A stretch of 64,000 nt of DNA from Kineococcus sp. TRM81007 (GTDB taxonomy: Bacteria; Actinomycetota; Actinomycetes; Actinomycetales; Kineococcaceae). Every line of letters begins with the position of its first letter. The first letter of the stretch is position 1. Below, piece by piece: positions 8,958 to 16,402 of the stretch. The position numbers and the translations under genes were made by a program. The notes beneath the pieces are model-generated. The model did no database searches and had not been told where the DNA came from. It worked only from the letters and a program-made list of their open reading frames with translations. Where the stretch lies: the NCBI RefSeq assembly GCF_022669155.1, contig NZ_JALBVB010000034.1:27890-91889 (forward strand), written 5' to 3'.

Positions 8958-10183
8958 TGACCGCCGTCGACGAGACGACCACCGACCCGGCGGCGGGCTC
9001 GCCCGCCAACACCGCCCGGGCGCACAGCCACGGCGCCGGCACCGTGCCCGACGCCAGCCGCGCCGAGCGCGTGACGTCCTTCGACGTCGCCGACTTCACG
9101 GTGCCCACCGGCCGCGAGGAGGAGTGGAAGTTCTCGCCGCTGCGCGAGTTCGCCCCCCTGTTCGAGGCCGGCCCGGCGGGCTCCGCCCGGGTGGAGGTCA
9201 CCGCGCCCGACGCGGTGGTGCACCGCACCGGCACGCTGCAGGAGGTGGGCGCCGGCACGGCGTTCACCCCCGGCGATCGGGCCGCGGCCGCCGGGTGGGC
9301 CACCACCACCGAGGCGCACCTGGTCTCCGTCCCGGCCGAGGCCGAGCTGGACGCCCCCGTGGTCGTGACGGTGCGCGGCACCGCCGGCAGCACCACCTCC
9401 GGGCACCTGGTCGTCGAGGCCGGGCACCACGCCAAGGCGCTCGTCGTCCTCGCGCACACCGGCTCCGGCGCTCACCGCGGTGGCGTGGAGGTGCGCGCCG
9501 GCGACGGGGCCGACCTGACGGTGGTGACCCTGCAGGAGTGGGACGCCGACGCCGTGCACGTCGGTCAGCACGACGTCCTGGTCGGGCGCGACGCCCGCGT
9601 GCGGCACATCGCCGTCAGCCTCGGCGGCAAGGCGGTGCGGGTGTCCACCAACGTGCGCTACGCCGCGCCCGGCGGCGACGCGCAGGCCCTGGGCGTGTAC
9701 TTCGCCGACGCCGGACAGCACCTGGAGCACCGCCTGTTCGTGGACCACGAGGCCACGAACTGCAAGAGCTACGTCGAGTACAAGGGCGCCCTGCAGGGTG
9801 ACGACGCGCACGCGGTGTGGATCGGCGACGTCCTCATCCGCGCCGCCGCCGAGGCCACCGAGACCTACGAGCTCAACCGCAACCTCGTCCTCACCGACGG
9901 TGCGCGCGCCGACTCGGTGCCGAACCTGGAGATCGAGACCGGCGAGATCGTCGGGGCGGGTCACGCCTCGGCGACCGGCCGCTTCGACGACGAGCAGCTG
10001 TTCTACCTGCAGGCGCGCGGCATCCCCGAGGACGAGGCCCGCCGGCTGGTGGTGCGCGGCTTCTTCGCCGGCATCGTCGAGCGCATCGGCGTGCCGGAGA
10101 TCTCCGAGCGCCTCATGACCACGATCGAGACCGAGCTCGCCGCCACCGCCCTGGCCGGCGCGAGCAGCACCGAGGAGAACTGA
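8957..10183 (+). CDS. sufD: Fe-S cluster assembly protein SufD
   Basis: Paralogue of SufB forming the SufB-SufC2-SufD complex and needed for iron acquisition in cluster assembly. The 408-residue protein has a variable N-terminus (about 1-60), the EEEWKFSPLREF segment, a beta-helix core with NCKSYVEYKGAL and AVWIGDVLIRAAAEATETYE, and the C-terminal helices ending FDDEQLFYLQARGIPEDEAR. The start is fixed by TGATG overlap with sufB, and the end overlaps sufC in the same way, so the three are translationally coupled. Confidence 0.96.
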   Translation: MTAVDETTTDPAAGSPANTARAHSHGAGTVPDASRAERVTSFDVADFTVPTGREEEWKFSPLREFAPLFEAGPAGSARVEVTAPDAVVHRTGTLQEVGAGTAFTPGDRAAAAGWATTTEAHLVSVPAEAELDAPVVVTVRGTAGSTTSGHLVVEAGHHAKALVVLAHTGSGAHRGGVEVRAGDGADLTVVTLQEWDADAVHVGQHDVLVGRDARVRHIAVSLGGKAVRVSTNVRYAAPGGDAQALGVYFADAGQHLEHRLFVDHEATNCKSYVEYKGALQGDDAHAVWIGDVLIRAAAEATETYELNRNLVLTDGARADSVPNLEIETGEIVGAGHASATGRFDDEQLFYLQARGIPEDEARRLVVRGFFAGIVERIGVPEISERLMTTIETELAATALAGASSTEEN

Positions 10184-10941
10184 TGCCCACGCTGGAGATC
10201 CGCGACCTGCACGTCACGGTCGACGAGGCCGACGGCGGCACCAAGGAGATCCTCCGCGGTGTCGACCTCACCCTGAAGTCGGGCGAGGTGCACGCGGTCA
10301 TGGGCCCGAACGGGTCCGGCAAGTCCACCCTGGCCTACTCCATCGCCGGCCACCCCAAGTACACCGTCACCGGCGGCACGGTGACGCTGGACGGCGAGGA
10401 CGTCCTGGCGATGAGCGTCGACGAGCGCGCCCGCGCCGGGCTGTTCCTCGCCATGCAGTACCCCGTCGAGGTGCCGGGCGTGACGGTGTCGAACTTCCTG
10501 CGCACCGCCAAGACCGCCATCGACGGCGAGGCGCCGAAGCTGCGCACCTGGGTCAAGGACGTCAAGCAGGCCATGGACGACCTGAAGATGGACTCCACCT
10601 TCGCCGAGCGCAACGTCAACGAGCACTTCTCCGGCGGCGAGAAGAAGCGCCACGAGATCCTGCAGATGGAGCTCCTCAAGCCGAAGTTCGCGATCCTCGA
10701 CGAGACCGACTCCGGCCTCGACGTCGACGCGCTGAAGGTCGTCTCCGAGGGCGTCAACCGCGCCCTGGCGAGCACCGGCCCCGGCGTGCTGCTGATCACG
10801 CACTACACGCGGATCCTGCGCTACATCAAGCCGCAGTTCGTCCACGTCTTCGTCGAGGGCCGCGTCGCCGAGCAGGGCGGCCCGGAGCTCGCCGACTCCC
10901 TCGAGGAGACCGGTTACGACCGCTTCCTCACCCGCGCCTGA
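10183..10941 (+). CDS. sufC: Fe-S assembly ATPase SufC
   Basis: ABC-type soluble ATPase of the SufBCD scaffold. The 252-residue protein has Walker A GPNGSGKSTLAYSIAG, the SufC-typical signature FSGGEKKRHEILQ, Walker B FAILDETDSGLDVDALK and the H-loop LLITHYTRILRYI, all of the expected SufC form rather than a transporter ATPase. It is coupled by TGATG to sufD. Only 16 nt separate it from the sufT-like gene. The cysteine desulfurase and sulfur-carrier genes (sufS, sufU) that normally sit at this point in actinobacteria are absent. Confidence 0.97.
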   Translation: MPTLEIRDLHVTVDEADGGTKEILRGVDLTLKSGEVHAVMGPNGSGKSTLAYSIAGHPKYTVTGGTVTLDGEDVLAMSVDERARAGLFLAMQYPVEVPGVTVSNFLRTAKTAIDGEAPKLRTWVKDVKQAMDDLKMDSTFAERNVNEHFSGGEKKRHEILQMELLKPKFAILDETDSGLDVDALKVVSEGVNRALASTGPGVLLITHYTRILRYIKPQFVHVFVEGRVAEQGGPELADSLEETGYDRFLTRA

Positions 10942-12061
10942 GACCCTGGAGGTCGTCGTGAGCGACACCACCACCCGGAGCACCGAGCAGCCCGTCGAGC
11001 AGCCCGCCGCCCCCGCGGCGGCGGGCCCGGCCCCGGCCCCCGTGGAGGAGGTCGAGGAGGCCCTCAAGGACGTCGTCGACCCCGAGCTGGGCATCAACGT
11101 CGTCGACCTCGGCCTGATCTACGGGCTGACGGTCTCCGAGGACAACGTGGCGACCATCGACATGACGCTCACCAGCGCGGCCTGCCCGCTGACCGACGTC
11201 ATCGAGGACCAGGTCCAGCAGACGCTGACCGACGTGGTCGCCGGCCACCGCATCAACTGGGTGTGGATGCCGCCGTGGGGTCCGGAGAAGATCACCGACG
11301 ACGGGCGCGAGCAGCTGCGCGCGCTCGGCTTCAACGTCTGATCCGGCGCCCGACCCGCAGCACCCTCGACCGGGGGCGCGGTCCGGGTCGTCCTCGCCGT
11401 GCTCCAGCCCCCGCGCGGCCAGAGCCTCCGCGACCGCCTCCGCGTGCGCGACGGTGCGCACCACCACCGGCACCAGCACCGCCCCCGGGCTGCGCTGGAC
11501 CCCGCGGGCGGCGGCCGCCTCGCGGGCCCGGGTCAGCAGCCCGGCCACCACCGGGACGGCGGCCACCGCCACCGTGAACGTCAGCGCCACCTGCTCGGGG
11601 TGCACCCCCACCCGCCGCAGCGGCCGCGCCGCCGCGGCGATCGCGTCCAGCAGCACCGGCACCGGGGTGGTGGCGCTCACCGCGCCGGCCGCCCACAGGC
11701 ACGCCAGCAGCCCGGCCAGCACCGCGCCGGCCCGGGCGGGGCCCTGCGCCCACAGCTGGAAGGCACCCAGCGCCACCAGCACCCACGCCAGCGAGCGCAC
11801 CTGACCGGCCAGGTAGCGCACCGCCAGCCCCGCGCTCAGCGCGACGGCCGCGACGGCCGTGCCCAGTGCCACCAGCGCCACGGCCGCCGGCACCGGCGGC
11901 AGCAGCCACCGCGCCAGGCCCGTGCCCAGCCCGACGACGGCCAGGGCGGTCAGCTTGAGGCCTGCCGGTGCCCGGTGCAGCCAGGAGGTGCCCGGCTGCA
12001 GCCGCCCCAGCAGCGGCGGGTCCACCGGAAGCCCGCGCCGGCGCGGGCGGCGCCACCTCAC
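10928..12061 (-). CDS. bioN: ECF transporter T component (BioN/CbiQ family), 3' end uncertain
   Basis: Transmembrane coupling protein of an energy-coupling-factor transporter, linking the ATPase to the BioY substrate-binding component. The GTG start overlaps the ATPase stop (GTGA). About 220-230 residues look like a CbiQ/BioN protein: several helices, a coupling segment around HPEQVALTFTVAVAAVP, and the terminal EALAARG motif. The reading frame does not stop there. It continues for roughly 140 more residues through the entire antisense of sufT to 10928. That tail is probably not functional sequence. A frameshift near 11.36 kb, a sequence error or a real convergent overlap would each explain it. 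Biotin specificity rests on the neighbouring bioY. Confidence 0.75.
   Translation of the reverse strand: MRWRRPRRRGLPVDPPLLGRLQPGTSWLHRAPAGLKLTALAVVGLGTGLARWLLPPVPAAVALVALGTAVAAVALSAGLAVRYLAGQVRSLAWVLVALGAFQLWAQGPARAGAVLAGLLACLWAAGAVSATTPVPVLLDAIAAAARPLRRVGVHPEQVALTFTVAVAAVPVVAGLLTRAREAAAARGVQRSPGAVLVPVVVRTVAHAEAVAEALAARGLEHGEDDPDRAPGRGCCGSGAGSDVEAERAQLLAPVVGDLLRTPRRHPHPVDAVAGDHVGQRLLDLVLDDVGQRAGRAGERHVDGRHVVLGDRQPVDQAEVDDVDAQLGVDDVLEGLLDLLHGGRGRARRRGGGGLLDGLLGAPGGGVAHDDLQGLRRG
10958..11341 (+). CDS. sufT: SufT-like metal-sulfur cluster assembly factor (MIP18/DUF59 family)
   Basis: A 127-residue DUF59 protein, the auxiliary Fe-S maturation factor that closes actinobacterial suf operons. The first 30 residues are an Ala/Pro/Glu-rich leader, followed by the domain motifs DPELGINVVDLGLIYG and MTLTSAACPLTDVIEDQV, the latter with the conserved Cys. 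The GTG start follows a GGAGGTCGTC ribosome site. The gene immediately follows sufC and ends convergently against the bioN-like gene, whose reading frame stays open through the whole antisense of this gene. Confidence 0.9.
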   Translation: MSDTTTRSTEQPVEQPAAPAAAGPAPAPVEEVEEALKDVVDPELGINVVDLGLIYGLTVSEDNVATIDMTLTSAACPLTDVIEDQVQQTLTDVVAGHRINWVWMPPWGPEKITDDGREQLRALGFNV

Positions 12062-12729
12062 GCGCCCACCCGGTAGGCGGCCACCACGTCCGCGGCCGGG
12101 CCGTCGGCGACCAGGCGCCCGCCGTCCAGCCACAGCGCCCGCCGGGTGCGTGCGGCCAGGTCCAGGTCGTGGGTGGCCACGACCAGCTGCGCGCTCGAGC
12201 CCAGCAGCACTTCGGCCACCCGGCGGGCGTTGCGCAGGTCCAGCAGGGTGGTGGGCTCGTCGCAGGCCAGCACCGACGGCTCGGTGGCCAGCACCGCCGT
12301 CAGGGCCAGGAGCTGCCGCTGCCCGGAGGACAGCCGACGCACCTCCGCGTCGGCGCCCTCGGCCAGGCCCTGCTCGGCCAGCAGCCGGCGCGCGCGGGCC
12401 TCGCGCTCGCGGCGGGGCACGCCGGCCCGTCGCAGCGAGAGCACCACGTCCTCCAGGGGCGTGGGCATGACGACCTGCGCGTCCGGGTCGGGGAAGACGA
12501 ACCCCACCCGGCGCCGCACCGCCGCCAGGGCGTGCTCGGGCTGCAGGCCGTCCACCTCCACGGTGCCCGCGGAGGGCAGCACCAGGCCGTTGAGCAGCCG
12601 CAGCAGGGTGGACTTGCCGGAGCCGTTGGGCCCCACCAGCGCCACCGACGGCTCGGCGAGCTCCACGCTCAGCGGGTGCAGCACCGTCCGTTCGCCGGCG
12701 CGCACCTCCGCCCGCACGAGGCGGATCAC
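12058..12729 (-). CDS. bioM: ECF transporter ATP-binding protein (BioM/CbiO family)
   Basis: Energises biotin uptake with BioY and the BioN-like protein. The 223-residue ATPase has Walker A VGPNGSGKSTLLRLLNG, the ECF-typical Q-loop FPDPDAQVVMPTP, signature LSSGQRQLLAL, Walker B VLACDEPTTLLD and H-loop VATHDLDLA. The GTG start reads MIRLVRAEV. It lies 46 nt downstream of bioY and is coupled by GTGA to the T component. A single ATPase gene is typical of bioYMN, as opposed to the paired CbiO genes of group II ECF modules. Confidence 0.88.
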   Translation of the reverse strand: MIRLVRAEVRAGERTVLHPLSVELAEPSVALVGPNGSGKSTLLRLLNGLVLPSAGTVEVDGLQPEHALAAVRRRVGFVFPDPDAQVVMPTPLEDVVLSLRRAGVPRREREARARRLLAEQGLAEGADAEVRRLSSGQRQLLALTAVLATEPSVLACDEPTTLLDLRNARRVAEVLLGSSAQLVVATHDLDLAARTRRALWLDGGRLVADGPAADVVAAYRVGA

Positions 12730-12775
12730 CGCACCCCGCCCGCCACGGGCAGCCCGGCGCGGCCCCGCGCCGCGC

Positions 12776-13417
12776 TCAGCGACCCAGCAGCAGCCGCGGC
12801 GAGGCGCGGTGCACCGCGGCGGCCACCACGACGGCCACGACGAGCTTGACCAGGTCGCCGGGCACGTAGCGCAGCGACGCCCACGCGGCCTCGGTCAGGC
12901 TCAGCCCACCGGCCAGCGCCATGCCGGGGACGCCTCCGGCGTGGACCACGGCGATGCCGCCCAGCAGGCAGCCGGCCGCGCAGCCCAGCCCCGCCGCGCC
13001 GCGCCGCGCGCCGGCGCGCGCCAGGGCGCCGGTGACGAGCGCGCCGGCGGGGTAGGCGAGCAGGAAGCCCGCGCTGGGGCCCGCCAGCACCGCCAGGCCC
13101 GCGGCGCCGCCGGCGAACACCGGCAGCCCGGCCAGCCCCATCAGCAGGTACACCAGCGCCGCCAGCGCACCGCGCCACGGGCCCAGCACCGCCCCGCACA
13201 GCATGAGCCCCAGCGTCTGCAGGGTGATCGGCACCCCCACCGGCCCGGTGGGCAACGCCGGCATCAGCGCCAGGGCGGCGACCAGGGCGGCGAAGACCGC
13301 CACGAGGGCCAGGTCGCCGGTGCGCCCGGCGGGACGGCGGACGCCGTCGGTGGCGGGAGCCGCGGTGGTGCGCAGCGACGAGCGGCGCAGGGGTGAGCGG
13401 TGCAGGGGCGAGGGCAC
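12776..13417 (-). CDS. bioY: Biotin transporter substrate-binding component BioY
   Basis: S component of the ECF biotin transporter in the cytoplasmic membrane. It has 213 residues with six predicted helices. Family segments include GVPITLQTLGLMLCGAVLG (residues about 80-100) and GPSAGFLLAYPAGA, with the C-terminal RYVPGDLVKLVVA. The GTG start (VPSPLHRS) sits 6 nt after a TACCGT hexamer. First gene of bioY-bioM-bioN. No BirA/BioQ operator was recognised. Confidence 0.92.
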   Translation of the reverse strand: MPSPLHRSPLRRSSLRTTAAPATDGVRRPAGRTGDLALVAVFAALVAALALMPALPTGPVGVPITLQTLGLMLCGAVLGPWRGALAALVYLLMGLAGLPVFAGGAAGLAVLAGPSAGFLLAYPAGALVTGALARAGARRGAAGLGCAAGCLLGGIAVVHAGGVPGMALAGGLSLTEAAWASLRYVPGDLVKLVVAVVVAAAVHRASPRLLLGR

Positions 13418-13423
13418 GCCAGG

Positions 13424-13429
13424 ACGGTA
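13424..13429 (-). promoter_or_regulatory. -10 element of the biotin transporter operon
   Basis: TACCGT on the minus strand, 6 nt before the bioY GTG; leaderless start likely. Confidence 0.5.
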
Positions 13430-13504
13430 GCGGACCGGACCCGAGCGCAGGGGGCGCTCACCGATCGGGTCGCCGACCGGGAGGGGGTGGGCGCCCGCAC
13501 GCCC

Positions 13505-13510
13505 TAGGAT
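13505..13510 (+). promoter_or_regulatory. -10 element for the ABC-F gene
   Basis: TAGGAT hexamer 43 nt before the GTG at 13554, implying a leader of about 37 nt. It faces the divergent bioY promoter. Confidence 0.4.
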
Positions 13511-13553
13511 GGGCGCGTCCCCTCGACTCCTCCTGCGCTGAGAGCTGCCCTCC

Positions 13554-15152
13554 GTGATCGTCGCCACCGACCTCGAACTGCGTGCCGGAGCCCGGCTCCT
13601 CATGGAGTCGGTCACCTTCCGCGTCGCCCCCGGCGACCGCATCGGCCTGGTCGGGCGCAACGGCGCCGGCAAGACCACCCTGACGAAGGTCCTGGCCGGG
13701 GAGGGGCAGCCGGCCGCGGGCGCGGTGACCCGCTCCGGGGAGATCGGGTACCTGCCGCAGGACCCCCGCGCCGGTGACCCGGAGATGCTCGCGCGCGACC
13801 GCATCCTGTCCGCGCGCGGCCTGGACGACGTCGTCGCCCGGCTGCGCCGCGCGGAGCAGGAGATGGCCAGCGACGACGCGAAGGTCCGCGACCGCGCGAT
13901 GGACCGCTACACCAAGCTCGACGCCCGCTTCGTCGCCATGGGCGGCTACACCGCCGAGAGCGAGGCGGCGCGCATCTGCGCGAACCTCAACCTGCCCGAG
14001 CGGGTCCTGACGCAGCCGCTGAAGACGCTCTCCGGCGGTCAGCGCCGCCGCGTGGAGCTGGCGCGCATCCTCTTCTCCGCCAGCGAGACGCTGCTGCTGG
14101 ACGAGCCGACCAACCACCTGGACGCGGACTCCATCGCCTGGCTGCGCGAGCACCTGCGCAGCTACGCCGGCGGCCTCATCGTCATCAGCCACGACGTGGA
14201 GCTGCTGGAGGTCGTCGTCAACCGGGTGTTCCACCTGGACGCCAACCGCGCCACGATCGACGTCTACAACGTCGGGTGGAAGAACTACCTCAAGCAGCGC
14301 GACACCGACGAGCAGCGCCGGCGCCGCGAGCGCGCCAACGCCGAGAAGAAGGCGGGCACGCTGCTGGCCCAGGCCGACAAGATGCGCGCGAAGGCCACCA
14401 AGGCGGTCGCGGCGCAGAACATGGCCAAGCGGGCCGAGCGGCTGCTGGGCGGGCTGGAGGAGGTGCGCGTCCAGGACAAGGTGGCCAAGCTGCGCTTCCC
14501 GCAGCCGGCCCCCTGCGGCAAGACCCCGCTGATGGCCGAGGGGCTGTCGAAGTCGTACGGGTCGCTGGAGATCTTCACCTCCGTCGACCTGGCGATCGAC
14601 CGGGGCAGCCGCGTGGTCGTCCTGGGCCTGAACGGCGCCGGCAAGACGACGCTGCTGCGCATGCTCGGCGGGGTGGAGCGGCCCGACTCCGGGCGCATCG
14701 TGCCCGGTCACGGCCTGAAGATCGGCTACTACGCGCAGGAGCACGAGACGCTCGACACCGAGCGGACGGTGCTGGAGAACATGCGCTCGGCCGCCCCCGA
14801 CCTGGACGACACCCGGGTGCGCACGGTGCTGGGGTCGTTCCTCTTCTCCGGCGACGACGTCGGCAAGCCGGCGGGGGTGCTCTCCGGCGGGGAGAAGACG
14901 CGCCTGGCGCTGGCCACGCTCGTCGTCTCCAGCGCCAACGTGCTGCTGCTGGACGAGCCGACCAACAACCTCGACCCCGCCAGCCGCGCGGAGATCCTCG
15001 ACGCGCTGCGGCACTACGAGGGCGCCGTGGTGCTCGTCACCCACGACGAGGGGGCGGTGGAGGCCCTGGACCCGGAGCGGGTGGTGCTGCTGCCCGACGG
15101 CGTGGAGGACCTGTGGAACGCCTCCTACGCGGAGCTGATCTCGCTGGCCTGA
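13554..15152 (+). CDS. ABC-F family ribosome-associated ATPase
   Basis: Soluble twin-ATPase of the ABC-F family. Members bind the ribosomal E site and act in translation quality control or antibiotic protection. The 532-residue protein has two complete domains: Walker A GRNGAGKTTLTK with signature LSGGQRRRVELARI, and Walker A GLNGAGKTTLLR with signature LSGGEKTRLALATL. Both Walker B motifs are LLLDEPTN. The linker (about 245-320) is rich in charged residues, as expected for the P-site tRNA interaction motif. The GTG start reads MIVATDLELRAG. The conserved actinobacterial neighbour downstream is the small HTH protein. Whether it is a housekeeping factor or gives drug resistance cannot be judged; the context favours housekeeping. 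Confidence 0.9.
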   Translation: MIVATDLELRAGARLLMESVTFRVAPGDRIGLVGRNGAGKTTLTKVLAGEGQPAAGAVTRSGEIGYLPQDPRAGDPEMLARDRILSARGLDDVVARLRRAEQEMASDDAKVRDRAMDRYTKLDARFVAMGGYTAESEAARICANLNLPERVLTQPLKTLSGGQRRRVELARILFSASETLLLDEPTNHLDADSIAWLREHLRSYAGGLIVISHDVELLEVVVNRVFHLDANRATIDVYNVGWKNYLKQRDTDEQRRRRERANAEKKAGTLLAQADKMRAKATKAVAAQNMAKRAERLLGGLEEVRVQDKVAKLRFPQPAPCGKTPLMAEGLSKSYGSLEIFTSVDLAIDRGSRVVVLGLNGAGKTTLLRMLGGVERPDSGRIVPGHGLKIGYYAQEHETLDTERTVLENMRSAAPDLDDTRVRTVLGSFLFSGDDVGKPAGVLSGGEKTRLALATLVVSSANVLLLDEPTNNLDPASRAEILDALRHYEGAVVLVTHDEGAVEALDPERVVLLPDGVEDLWNASYAELISLA

Positions 15153-15258
15153 GCCCTTCCCGCCCGGCTGCCGGCACCGGTTCGACGCGTTCGAGTGGCC
15201 GATCCCGCCGCGGGTGGTGACCATGGTGGGCGTCGGCGACGACGTGGAGGAGGTCGGT

Positions 15259-15501
15259 GTGACCGAGGCGGTCAAGCGGGGATCCCGGTTGAGCGGAGCG
15301 GAACGTGCGCAGCTCGCCGAGGAGCTGTCGAAGGGCTACGCGGAAGGCAAGAGCATCCGGGCGCTGGCGGAGGAAGCCGGCCGCTCGTACGGCTTCGTCC
15401 ACCGGCTGCTGAGCGAGAGCGACGTGTCGCTGCGCAGCAGGGGCGGAGCCACCCGGGGGCGTTCCAAGGAGCAGCCCCAGCCGGAGCAGCGAGCCAGCTG
15501 A
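15259..15501 (+). CDS. Small helix-turn-helix protein
   Basis: An 80-residue basic protein of a conserved actinobacterial family usually found near an ABC-F gene. The HTH covers about residues 18-52 (KSIRALAEEAGRSYGFVHRL), followed by the GVTLRGRGGATRG-like tail, here VSLRSRGGATRGR. The GTG start at 15259 is preceded by GGAGGAGG at the right distance; an in-frame ATG at 15223 would add 12 unconserved residues. Function is unknown. DNA binding is inferred from the HTH. It ends just before a strong terminator. Confidence 0.75.
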   Translation: MTEAVKRGSRLSGAERAQLAEELSKGYAEGKSIRALAEEAGRSYGFVHRLLSESDVSLRSRGGATRGRSKEQPQPEQRAS

Positions 15502-15506
15502 GGCGG

Positions 15507-15533
15507 CTCCCCCGGGCGACGAGCCCGGGGGAG
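15507..15533. terminator. Bidirectional hairpin terminator
   Basis: A perfect 11-bp stem (15507-15517 with 15523-15533) and a 5-nt GACGA loop lie between the convergent HTH and SDR genes. The stem can serve both strands. Confidence 0.8.
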
Positions 15534-15571
15534 GGCCTGGTGAGGGGGCCGCGGGCGGGTGTGTCGGCCGC

Positions 15572-16324
15572 TCAGAGCGAGCGGTCGGCACCCCCGTCCA
15601 CGGTCAGCGACGCCCCGCTGACGTAGGACGCCGCCGGCGAGAGCAGGAACACCGCCGCTCGGGCGAACTCGTCCGGCTGCCCCGCCCGGCGCAGCGGGAT
15701 GGACTCCAGGCCGTCCCCGTCCAGGACGACGGGCTCCTCGAACTCCAGCGGCGGGTCGGTCTCGACGCGCCCGACGAGCACGTTGTTGATGCGGATGCCG
15801 CGCGGACCCAGCTCGTCGGCCAGCGCCTTGGCGGCCATGGCCAGCCCGGGCCGCAGGCCGTTGCCGACCCCGGCCTCCTTGTCGGGGCTGCGCACGGTGC
15901 TCGTCAGCAGCATCACCAGCGACGCACCCTCGCCCGTGGCGGCCTTGGCGACGGAGCGCGCCAGGCGCAACGGGCCCAGCACGCTCGTCTCGAACGCCTC
16001 GCGCCAGGAGGCGTCGGTGGCCTCCAGGACGGAGGACGTCGGTGCGGCACCGCAGGAGACGACCGCACCGTCCAGTCGCCCGAAGCGGGCGTTGGCGGCC
16101 GCGACCAGGCGCGTCTCGGTGCCGGGCTCGGAGATGTCTCCGGGCACCAGCAGCATCCGCTCCGGTGAGCCGATGGTCCCCGCGGCCGCGGCCAGCTCCT
16201 CGGGGTCGGCGGCGGACAGCACCAGCAGGGCGCCCTCGTCGGCCAGCAACTGCGCGCACGAGCGCCCCAGGCCGGTCGAGGCGCCGGAGACGATGTACAC
16301 GCGGTCGGTCAGGCCAAGGTCCAT
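15572..16324 (-). CDS. SDR-family protein with degenerate active site
   Basis: A 250-residue Rossmann-fold protein of the short-chain dehydrogenase family. The cofactor loop GASTGLG (14-20) is intact, as are the C-terminal GRVETDPP and SGASLTVDGGAD segments. The catalytic core is not. The YxxxK tyrosine is replaced by Ala (A162, with K166 retained), the NNAG motif reads SCGAAP, and the catalytic Ser region is TSTVRSP. It probably does not act as a classical dehydrogenase. It may bind a nucleotide or use another chemistry. The ATG at 16324 gives MDLGLTDRVYIVSG. Last gene of a minus-strand run with SURF1, ending at a hairpin. Confidence 0.8.
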   Translation of the reverse strand: MDLGLTDRVYIVSGASTGLGRSCAQLLADEGALLVLSAADPEELAAAAGTIGSPERMLLVPGDISEPGTETRLVAAANARFGRLDGAVVSCGAAPTSSVLEATDASWREAFETSVLGPLRLARSVAKAATGEGASLVMLLTSTVRSPDKEAGVGNGLRPGLAMAAKALADELGPRGIRINNVLVGRVETDPPLEFEEPVVLDGDGLESIPLRRAGQPDEFARAAVFLLSPAASYVSGASLTVDGGADRSL

Positions 16325-16402
16325 GAACGCATTGTTGCGCAGAGTGGCAGGTGAGACACGCAGCATCACCCCCGTGGTCCGGTGGGGTGGTGCTGCGGCC
16401 GG

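Noticed and set aside
13458-15275. 605-codon minus-strand open frame over the ABC-F gene
   Set aside because: Antisense shadow typical of high-GC DNA; the plus strand encodes a complete ABC-F protein.
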